Shown piece after piece: positions 45,881-53,571 of a DNA stretch of 64,000 nt. The DNA lies in the NCBI GenBank assembly GCA_022605425.2, contig CM061255.1:124001-188000 (forward strand), given 5' to 3'. The notes beneath the pieces were generated by a model. The model was not told the DNA's origin. It saw nothing but the letters and a program-made list of their open reading frames with translations, and made no database searches. The stretch is from Hamiltosporidium tvaerminnensis (lineage: Eukaryota; Microsporidia; Dubosqiidae). Every line of letters begins with the position of its first letter. The first letter of the stretch is position 1. Both the position numbers and the translations under genes were made by a program.

Positions 45881-46641
45881 TTTTTTTTATTTAAGTGGAG
45901 GGAGGATAACCACATAAAAAACTTTCTGCTTGGCAATGAGTGTGTGAAACTGGTGTGAGATCATTGTTTGGATTTTTGGTTGGAATACAACCACACTACA
46001 TCTTCGGTTGTTCCATGGGAATTGTTATAAAGAGGAGAGGTCTAAGAAATGGAGAAACTTTTTCTACGAATTTATTTGTAGTTTTTTATGTAACCAGAAT
46101 GCAGACCGCAGCTGAACATGTAGGTAATTGCCATGTAAAAGCATGGAACCCTAGCCTTGCTCACTCGGGTTAGAAGACTTAGCGCCTGGGAGATATAAAA
46201 CAAAAAACCATTTAAAGCCAGGAGAGCTAAGTAGCAGGTTATACCTGTTGGTATGACATTGCACTGTCTAGGTGGACTTCATGTAAATCTCTGAAATATA
46301 TCTTAGCTAGAAGTTTATTGGGTTCAGAAAGTGTAGAGTAAGTGGGAATACTGCATAGTCTTGGGGGAGCCCAGGGGGGGGGCTTCGGCCTTCGATCACA
46401 CTCCATGCAACGGACATTAACGAACTCCGGGCAACTGCCTCGCCTAGTAATTAGGTTCTACACACCTGGTAAATGAAAGGCTATGGGACGTAGGTATCGC
46501 AGGGGTTACTGATGGAGTTTTGGGGTAGCAGTTATTTATGTTAAACCTAGAACTGCGTTAATGTTATGAAAACAAATATAACACTTGCCACTGTTTTAAA
46601 AAAGATGTGATACTTTTAAATAAAATATTTTTTTTATTTAA
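45881..46641 (+). mobile_element. ~700-bp interspersed element, young copy with target-site duplication
   Basis: The body is about 45895-46627, flanked by the 14-bp direct repeat TTTTTTTTATTTAA (45881-45894 and 46628-46641). It begins GTGGAGGGAGGATAACCAC, itself an imperfect inverted repeat, and ends GATGTGATACTTTTAAATAAAATA. By eye it is ~95% identical to 60306-61036. A 77-codon open frame (45940-46173) is shared with that copy but lacks an ATG and is not preserved in older copies, so I do not call a gene. Internal palindromes (CAGGTTATACCTG; GGGCTTCGGCC) suggest a structured RNA. The long duplication and A-rich 3' end favour a LINE-mobilised retroposon over a DNA transposon. The duplication is AT-only, so chance is not excluded. 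Confidence 0.75.
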
Positions 46642-47494
46642 CTAATAATATTAATTAACAGATTGTATCAATAAAATATTTTAATTTATTTTATAGTTCT
46701 TTAAGTCAATATTTACTGAATGGTTTAAAATCGCTTCGATCTAATCGAATTTGTGATTTTAATTTGTTTTCTATAGTTTATACCGATATATTTTTTATTT
46801 CTTTGATATAAAAATATATTTAAATTTTTAGTATTTCAAATCTATTCAAATATTTACTCAAGAATTTCTTTTATTAATGATGGATAAAACTTGAATTTTT
46901 AATAGACTAATATTTTTGCTATGGTTTGTCATTTTTGTAAATTATAAATAGTAATTTTGTTTCTTATTAATAACGTAAATCACATAATGTAAAATTCTTT
47001 TAAGCAATAAATATTTTTACAAGCAAAATTACACAAATAAACCGTTGAAAATTTTTCTTTAAATCGTATTTGTTTTTGGCGATTCTAATCAGAAATTTTA
47101 GTTTAAACTTATCTTCTGGTAGACCAAGAATACTTTACAAAATTTTAAATCGCTTTTTCTTTCTAAAATTTGAATTTAAACAATACAAAGATTCCGATGA
47201 ATAATCAAGAAAATTCTATATTTACTTAAAATGTAAATTTTAATATTGTGGTTATTCATATATATATCCAATGTATTAGTGCTCCTCTCCCCATTCCTTG
47301 TGATCCTGTGAATTTCATCAATGACTGAAAGTAAAATTCAGCGGATAATCTCAGCTGTTAAATCGTATTATATCCTAAACAAATCGTATTTATGCTTTTT
47401 TTGGAACGAAAAATATCTTTTTGAAGTAAATTACCATTTTGTCAGAATTAATAGATTTCGTTAAAATATGACCAGTTTAATCTGAAAATATTTT
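46642..47494. other. AT-rich, nothing recognised
   Basis: No gene is seen. Confidence 0.45.
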
Positions 47495-47640
47495 AAAATT
47501 GGGTGAGGTATGATACCCACATTAAATACCCCTGCTTAGCAATGAGTGGGCATGATTGTTTGCATTCCAGTGGGATATAAAGCACACTGGATATATAGGC
47601 CAATTCCCTATATTCCCAAGTTACAACATATTAAAAGAAA
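47495..47640 (+). mobile_element. ~700-bp interspersed element, decayed 5' fragment
   Basis: GTGAGGTATGATACCCACATTAAATACCCCTGCTTAGCAATGAGTGGG resembles the element's first ~50 bases, and GATTGTTTGCATTCCAGTGGGATATAAAGCACACTGGATAT the next block. The match fades after ~47,620. Only the 5' portion is discernible, which is odd for a LINE-mobilised element (usually 5'-truncated) and suggests a later deletion. Confidence 0.45.
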
Positions 47641-48089
47641 CAAATGTGGAACATTAATTTGTTCACCTTCGATACTGAGAGATGAAACAGGATGGAATAA
47701 GTAGGTAACATTTTTAAACAAATTTAAAAAATTTAAACCACTTTAAAGAAAATTAAACTGAAAACTTTTTTAAACAAATTTAAAAAGAAAATTTATAAAA
47801 AAACGAAAAAAATATTAAAAAGATAAAAGAAGGAAATAAATCAAAAAAAAATAATCTTAAAAACTATCAGAAAGTTCAAATAAAGAAAAATAAAAATATT
47901 CATAGAATGAATGAATGTTAAATTTCACCGTGTTTTTCTTTAATTTCCCTTTTTACATATTTATCTTCCTACTGCTTTACATTTTATTTTTCTTTTTTAT
48001 AACACTTTTCTTGGTTTAATTCTAAAAATCTTAAAATTTCAAAAAAATATGATCTGACTAACACAAATACACTTTAAATTAAAAGCTTT
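47641..48089. other. A-rich stretch, nothing recognised
   Basis: Simple A-rich sequence with repeated AAACAAATTTAAAAA-like units around 47,715-47,800; no gene is seen. Confidence 0.4.
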
Positions 48090-49250
48090 AATTTTTTTTA
48101 ATAAATTTCTGGGTTAAAATAATTTTACGATATTTATGCGATTTCTTCTACCTCTTTTACCACTACAGTTTCTTCTTCCCAAATCCGACTCTTCATTAAT
48201 ATTTATCGTCGGTTACTCTAATACGTTTCCGTTTTTTGAAATAAGTATTCTATTATTTTTTGTTTTTAAATTTTTAGCACCATCTTCTTCTCGTATCGCT
48301 TGCTTTAAAGTAGGTGTTGGTTTCTCATGCATCCCTACTCTCATAATAACACCCATTGACGTTCTCTCTCAGTGTTTTTCGTCAGTTGGTTCTGACTCAA
48401 GTCATCTTCGTAGATCAAATGAAATTCTTTCGATCGTCTTCTCAAGTACTATAGATTGGATGCATGCCTCTACATTCATGGGTTTCGTAGTCTTCTAGGT
48501 GTGACTTATGATGTTTTTCAGATACCATTCCAGATCAGAATATAGAGATTATCTCAATACCACACTTATAAAAAAGACCCAACTCATTGGCTAGCAGGTC
48601 ATACTTCCTAAGTTTTTCAGTTTCAACTATTTGAAGTAAATCTTGGGAAGTGATTCCTACTTCAATGAGTGTTATCTTATTCTTCTTCTTATCTAAAATA
48701 AATATGTCGGGTCTGTTATTCCGAATTATGACATCAGTTTTTATTCCGGTGTCCACTTTTATCTCTGCATACTCATTATCAAGAATTTCTTGAACTGAGT
48801 GCCTTATAATTCGTTTTGAGGCCTTAAACTTACATTTATTTAGGAGAAGTAAATGTAGACATCTAACCACTTCATTATGCCGTCTGGTGTAGTCATGTCC
48901 TAGCATTTTTTCACGTCGAATTGCTAGATGATCCACAGTCTTACCAAATTTATTACAATATTGACACACATCATCTGCTCCCCAGAATACATTTCTATCC
49001 TGGATATAACAAACCACTGCTTAATCACGTGACTGATCTTTCTTTTTTTTAGCCATATATAAGAATCACTGACACTTACAAGCTCATTTTTCTTTGCATT
49101 ATATAACTTTGAATCGAGTTTTCGTTTTTCTATTTCGTTATATAGTTTTACAAGTTGAGCTTCTTCTAAATTTCTTAATGACTTTTTCTACCAACCTGTA
49201 CTTTACTTTTAAGAAGCCTTTTATTGGTGCAAGATGAGTTGTGTCAATAT
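48090..49250 (-). mobile_element. LINE fragment (REL-endonuclease type), best-preserved copy A
   Basis: A 5'-truncated LINE. The tail (AATAAATTTCTGGGTTAAAAT on the plus strand) is at ~48,100 and the 3' untranslated region runs to ~48,400. Upstream on the coding strand are NVEACIQSIVLEKTI (~48,440), the nuclease and zinc-finger frame (48535-49017), then EEAQLVKLYNEIEKRKLDSK and LYNAKKNELVSVSDSYIWL (~49,040-49,170) and THLAPIKGFLKVKYRL (~49,190-49,245) in shifting phases. The reverse-transcriptase core is absent, so the copy is dead. Order and motifs match copies B, C and D. Confidence 0.75.
48535..49017 (-). pseudogene. LINE C-terminal zinc finger and restriction-like endonuclease, fragment
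   Basis: An open frame of 160 codons starting from GTG, preceded by an in-frame stop, so it is not a free-standing gene. Residues 18-35 hold the zinc finger. C18, C21 and H30 are present, but the final Cys is Arg35 (copy B keeps Cys). HDYTRRHNEVVRCLH follows. The nuclease core shows TDVIIRN, then RPD (D104), KK, and IEVG (E119), the PD-(D/E)xK arrangement, then ETEKLRKYDLLANELG, typical of LINE C-termini. In intact elements this domain nicks target DNA for target-primed reverse transcription. The lost zinc ligand and the frameshift beyond residue 160 mark it as decayed. Confidence 0.75.
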
Positions 49251-49799
49251 CTTATTAATATTTTCTAATGATAATTCTTTTATTATATTTATTAATTATA
49301 TCCTTCTTCTTTACCATCAAATTAGCAATTATTTATAGTTTTTACCTTTATCAGATTTAAAAAAAAACTTAAACAGATAAAAATTAAGAAAAAACCGTAG
49401 ATTTAAAACTTAATAATTAATTAAAAGAAAATCTTAATAAATAAGAAATAGCTTTTAAATTATTTATAAATTTATTTCTATTCTTTTCATTCCTCTTTTA
49501 TATATTTTAAAAGTAAAATGATTTTACTTTTCTTTGTCATGATTACTCATCAATTTGTTCTTCCTTCAATTACTTTCTTGTGTCTTTAAAAATTCTTTAA
49601 CTCATCTAATTTCGTTTACCCTCCTATACTTCTTTAAAAATATTTATAGATCTCTTGTCCTTATAATTTGCCCTACAATTACTACCCCTGTCTCTTAAAT
49701 ATTTATAAATCTTCTGTCTTATAATTTACCTTTCACATAGATTTTTATGCTTCTTCAAAATATTCTTTACTTTTCTTATATCCGACCCTCATTACATTT
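49251..49799. repeat. Degenerate repeats of the CorA 3' end
   Basis: Downstream of the CorA stop, the coding strand repeats a degraded version of the gene's last ~36 bases (AAGAAAGAAGTAAAGAATATT...). Copies lie near 49,750, 49,690, 49,630 and 49,570, about 60 bp apart, each containing AAATATT or GAATTTTT with GAAGA nearby. The rest of the stretch (49,251-49,500) is A/T-rich with no gene. Confidence 0.45.
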
Positions 49800-51182
49800 T
49801 TATTCTTCTTTAAAAATATTCTTTACTTCTTTCTTTCCTTTAAACTTTACTTTTGTCATAAAAAAATACAAAAAAAAACCTGCCACAATTCCAAAGAACA
49901 TTAAAATATAAAAATAAAAAGTACCTTTTTCTTTTTGCCACGGCACAGGCACATTCATTCCCCAAAGACTTGCTACTGCCTGACACGGTAAAAATATAAA
50001 AGTGACCTGTGTAAACCTTTTCATAACCTTATTCATATCATTTCCTTGTTTAGACTGTTCCATATTAACCAAAGCAAGAAATAAATCTTGACACCTCTCA
50101 AGCACAATATTGTATTCCTTTGCTTGTTTTTCCTGTCGGTTAAAATCCTTGAGACAGTGCAAAATATGCGGACTCACTTTTTTATCTACCCGTTTGTTAT
50201 ACCGAGTGGAAATAGAAGATAAAATAAGCATTTTGGGTTTTATAAATTTACGCAGCGAATATATTTTATTCACCACCTCAAAATTTCTCCGAAGTAAGTT
50301 TTCTATCTCCAAATTTAAATTACTAGAAAGTGTCTGAATATCCACCACCTCAGGTCCAATAGTATCTATAATATGTTTAATATCCTGTAAAAACTCAACA
50401 ATGATCGAAAAAAACACCCAATCAGGCACCATCACAGTATGACAGCATATCAAAGATAAAAAATTTGTAATATCAGAAATACCGCCCCATTTCTTATCAT
50501 GAGTAGTTATAACAAAATCTTTAAACAATAAAATGTTAAAATCGATATCTTCATTGGAATATAAATTTCCTTCAGATAAAAGACGTAAAGAAATAAAACT
50601 GTAATTTTTAAAAATTTCTATTTTTTCTTCTGTGTTTCTCTCCCGAATATCCATCAGTGTTATATCGTTTATGTTAAAATACAAACCTAGAATTTGTAAA
50701 TCGTGCTCAGATGGATTAAAAATATTCAACCAGTAATGCTTTAAAACAGTTAAATTCAATTCTTCAAATCTGTCAAATAAACAGTCAGATTGTATTAAAG
50801 AAGTAGATTTGCTAAATAAAATGTATTTACTTTCACCTAAATTTCTGTATCTAGAAAAGTCGTAGACCGAAGTTCGTTTATCCTCCGTATGACTCAAATT
50901 ATTTCCCTCCACATTTCCATCCTCCATACTCATAGAAATACGTTTATCTTCTGTATGATCTACATTGTTTACAACCTCATTTCCATCCAAATGTCCACCC
51001 ACATTTCCATCCTCTATACTCATAGAAATACGTTTCTCTTCACTTATATTCTTCATCTCCACTACTTCTTCTAGTCCTGCTTCTATATTTAACAACATTC
51101 TGTATATATTTTGATTTTCTCTTCCTTTCTTCATTTTCCTATAAATAGTTATTATTTCCATTATCGTGTTAGTACATTCCAT
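49800..51182 (-). CDS. CorA/Alr-Mnr2-type magnesium transporter
   Basis: 460 residues. Two C-terminal membrane segments (about 391-407 and 421-442) flank the signature GMN (residues 408-410, context LWGMNVPVP). The bacterial MPEL loop is replaced, as in fungal Alr/Mnr2 proteins. The preceding ~250 residues form the acidic, helical cytosolic domain with the usual long stalk helix (ENLLRRNFEVVNKIYSLRKF, then the IEDKISIL-like hinge opposite). Known role: pentameric channel for Mg2+, here probably at the plasma or vacuolar membrane. Residues ~45-115 contain a three-fold internal repeat (EDKRISMSMEDGN units), a local expansion not typical of the family. Start supported by a G5 run six bases upstream. 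First of three head-to-tail minus-strand genes. Confidence 0.85.
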   Translation of the reverse strand: MECTNTIMEIITIYRKMKKGRENQNIYRMLLNIEAGLEEVVEMKNISEEKRISMSIEDGNVGGHLDGNEVVNNVDHTEDKRISMSMEDGNVEGNNLSHTEDKRTSVYDFSRYRNLGESKYILFSKSTSLIQSDCLFDRFEELNLTVLKHYWLNIFNPSEHDLQILGLYFNINDITLMDIRERNTEEKIEIFKNYSFISLRLLSEGNLYSNEDIDFNILLFKDFVITTHDKKWGGISDITNFLSLICCHTVMVPDWVFFSIIVEFLQDIKHIIDTIGPEVVDIQTLSSNLNLEIENLLRRNFEVVNKIYSLRKFIKPKMLILSSISTRYNKRVDKKVSPHILHCLKDFNRQEKQAKEYNIVLERCQDLFLALVNMEQSKQGNDMNKVMKRFTQVTFIFLPCQAVASLWGMNVPVPWQKEKGTFYFYILMFFGIVAGFFLYFFMTKVKFKGKKEVKNIFKEE

Positions 51183-51188
51183 ATTTTA

Positions 51189-51193
51189 CCCCC
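51189..51193 (-). promoter_or_regulatory. GGGGG start-proximal signal of CorA
   Basis: The coding strand reads GGGGGTAAAATATG. It is the G-type signal, six bases before the ATG. Confidence 0.5.
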
Positions 51194-51199
51194 TACAAT

Positions 51200-51590
51200 G
51201 TGGTTTCTATTTTAAAGGAGTAAAATACCAGTAAAATTGTAGATTTAACAGTAAATCGCTGATAAAATATTAAATGTTAGATTTTAACAGTAAATATCAA
51301 ATGTTAGATTTTAAGAGTAAATATTAATTAGTAAATATTATTGATTAGATTGTAAGTAATAGATTCAAAGAGTATTAAAGAGTGTCTAATACTAAAGATT
51401 AAAAGAGTGTTAATTACTAAATATTTAAGAGTAGATTTAATGGTGTTAAATATTGGATTTTAAATAGTAATTTAGAGTAAATTAGTGATAAAATATTAAA
51501 TGTTAGAATTAAAAGGGGTAATAATAATGATTAGAAGATTTAAAGTAATTTAAATGAAAGTATTTATTGATAACAGGGGTTATTAATAAA
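51200..51590. repeat. Degenerate AT-rich repeats upstream of CorA
   Basis: Irregular recurrences of TTAGATTTTAACAGTAAATATTAAATG and shorter derivatives. They blend into the GGGTGTT minisatellite at ~51,590. No gene is seen. Confidence 0.5.
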
Positions 51591-51950
51591 GGGGTGTTAT
51601 TTATAAGAGTATGTTAAAGGGTATTAATTATATATATGTTAAGTAACAGGGTGTTAATTACATACATAGGTATTAACAGGGTGTTAATAATATACATTGG
51701 TACTAAAAGGGTGATAATTATAACTAATATAATTAATAGTGTGTTAATAAACTATCTAATATATAAGGGGGTGCTAATTATAACTAATACATAATAGGGT
51801 GTTAATAACCTATCTAATACATAAGAGGGTGTTAATAAACTATCTAATACATAACAGGGTGTTAATAAATTATCTAATACATAAAGGGTTTTAATTATAC
51901 TTACTGTTATTAACACCCTTATAATTACATCTTTTATCATTAACACACTC
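51591..51950. repeat. Intergenic GGGTGTTAAT minisatellite
   Basis: About nine units of 32-37 bp with core AGGGTGTTAATAA and linker ACTATCTAATACATAA or TACATACATAGGTATTAAC. It fills the gap between the CorA promoter and the alternative oxidase stop codon. Same core as at 3385-3800, in the same orientation on the plus strand. Confidence 0.85.
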
Positions 51951-51956
51951 CAACTC

Positions 51957-53042
51957 TTACTTCAATGAGAATGCCACTTCATTGGCAAATGCATGATTAG
52001 TGTCCCTATGTGCTGCCTCATCTGCACGTACAGCTCGTACAACATCAATAAGACGTGCTTTATGGGGTAAATTCCAATATAAAATAGCCCTTTTAGGTGC
52101 AAAAACATTTTCAATATTTTTATTTTTAATTTCCTCTTCAAACATGTCATAAGACCTAATAGCTTCTTCTTCCAAATATCCAACAAACCGATGTGCAGAT
52201 TTTGGAAATAAAAAATAAAAAATAAAATAAAAACTAAAAAAAAATATTTGTCCAGTATAAATAACAAGAGTGTCTAAAAAAGAAGGTTTGGAAATTTCTA
52301 GAAAAGTTAGAAGATGTTGTCTTTCATTTTCTGCCTCAAGAAGTAGTTTTTGTATGGATGTACCATTATCTACAGTTCTTCGTAAAGAATACAGGTGTCT
52401 GAACAAACCACCCACCATTCCTGGAATAGAAGCTACTGTTTCTAAAACTATGGCTCGATGAACATATCGCTTTCTGAAGTATAAATCTGCAAGAAATCTA
52501 AATCCTTTTACTAGAGAATAAGATATGTAATCTGAGTATCTCTGTGGTTTGAAATGAAAATCTTTTTTATAATTTATTTCTTTTAGCTGAGTAAGCGTTA
52601 TTTTCTTTTTAAATTCTTCTCTGACTGGTTGTGGGAAATAAAACCTACGTTGTGAGATAAAGGGGTGTTGATTATTAGAAGAGTTGTATATGTTATTAAA
52701 GGGGTGTTGATTATTAGAAGAGTTGTATAGGTCTGTAAAGGGGTGTTGTTTATATGATGTAATATCTTGCTTATTAAAAGGGTGTTGTTTATATGATGAA
52801 TTGTATAGGTGTGTAAAGGGGTGTTGTTTATATGATGTAATATCCTCGTTATTAGAGGGGTGTTGTTTATGTAAATATTCTCTGTTATTAATAGGTGTTA
52901 TTTCTAAGTATCTTCTTGGTGCAATATAACCCTTTAATATACTATTATCATTATTACTGTGAATAACACCATTTGTTATATCTTTAAGGCTTTCTTTATT
53001 AATAAAAGGGTTTTTAGTTGTTAATAGATTTTTTAAAAGCAT
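51957..53042 (-). CDS. AOX: Alternative oxidase (mitosomal ubiquinol oxidase)
   Basis: 361 residues. The family's di-iron signature is complete: LET (E201), AENERQHL (E240, H243), YLEEEA (291-293) and RADEAAH (E342, H345). The hydrophobic segment between them (about 255-280) is the membrane-binding face. Known role: cyanide-insensitive oxidation of ubiquinol to reduce O2 to water. In microsporidia it sits in the mitosome and works with mitochondrial glycerol-3-phosphate dehydrogenase to regenerate NAD for glycolysis. The N-terminus (MLLKNLLTTKNPF) fits a short targeting peptide. Between it and the catalytic domain, residues 59-128 are six 13-residue repeats with QHPF or QHPS, encoded by 39-bp copies of the local minisatellite, so the protein is longer than usual. 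CCC touches the ATG. It lies between CorA and enolase on one strand. Confidence 0.93.
   Translation of the reverse strand: MLLKNLLTTKNPFINKESLKDITNGVIHSNNDNSILKGYIAPRRYLEITPINNREYLHKQHPSNNEDITSYKQHPFTHLYNSSYKQHPFNKQDITSYKQHPFTDLYNSSNNQHPFNNIYNSSNNQHPFISQRRFYFPQPVREEFKKKITLTQLKEINYKKDFHFKPQRYSDYISYSLVKGFRFLADLYFRKRYVHRAIVLETVASIPGMVGGLFRHLYSLRRTVDNGTSIQKLLLEAENERQHLLTFLEISKPSFLDTLVIYTGQIFFFSFYFIFYFLFPKSAHRFVGYLEEEAIRSYDMFEEEIKNKNIENVFAPKRAILYWNLPHKARLIDVVRAVRADEAAHRDTNHAFANEVAFSLK
52659..52868 (-). repeat. 39-bp coding minisatellite inside alternative oxidase
   Basis: Six units, with Gln of QHP at residues 60, 73, 86, 99, 112 and 125, an exact 13-residue period. On the plus strand each unit carries AAAGGGGTGTTG, the same core as the intergenic arrays. 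Here the opposite strand is coding and the register gives Gln-His-Pro-Phe. Confidence 0.9.
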
Positions 53043-53045
53043 GGG
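53043..53045 (-). promoter_or_regulatory. CCC start-proximal signal of AOX
   Basis: The coding strand reads AACAAACCCATG; the C run abuts the ATG. Confidence 0.45.
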
Positions 53046-53099
53046 TTTGTTTTTAAAAGTTTATTTTAAATAAGTTTTGATTAAATAGAATATTAAAGG

Positions 53100-53340
53100 T
53101 AAATTAAGGGAATTTAATAGAAAGGTAATTCAGGATTGTAATAGAAGGGTAATAGTGTGATGTAATAAGGGAAGATTAATGGAAGGATAATAGAAGGATA
53201 ATAGAGGAATAATAGAGAAATAATAGAGAAATAATAGAAGAATAAAAGAAGAATAAAAGAATATAATAGAGAAATAATAGAAGAATAATAGAGGAATAAT
53301 ATAAGGGTTATAAATTACGGTTTTTTAATACAGAATTATA
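53100..53340. repeat. Short AATAGA-type tandem repeats
   Basis: Many 8-12 bp units of the type AATAGAAGAATA and GAATAATAGAG, forming a purine-rich plus strand upstream of AOX. Confidence 0.7.
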
Positions 53341-53387
53341 ATCTTAAAAACCAATAAAATAAATACTTTACTTACTACATACTAACA

Positions 53388-53570
53388 CCCCTTTAAATAT
53401 ACGTACTTAACCCTTTAACTATAACTACTAATAATAACACCCCTTTAAATATACATACTAACACCCCTTTAACTATAACTACTCATAATAACACCTTTAA
53501 ATATAAATCATAACTCTAACACCCCTTTTTAGCAACACATATACATATAAATAACACCCCTTTAACTATC
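53388..53570. repeat. Intergenic AACACCCCTTTAA minisatellite, inverted orientation
   Basis: About seven units with core AACACCCCTTTAAATATA or AACTATAACTACT, ending just at the enolase stop codon. The core is on the opposite strand relative to the arrays at 3.4 and 51.6 kb. Confidence 0.85.
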
Positions 53571-53571
53571 T

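Noticed and set aside
45940-46173. 77-codon frame shared with 60353-60586 as a small gene
   Set aside because: It starts at GTG, has no ATG, and is not preserved in the older copies of the same element. It is likely open by recent common descent only.
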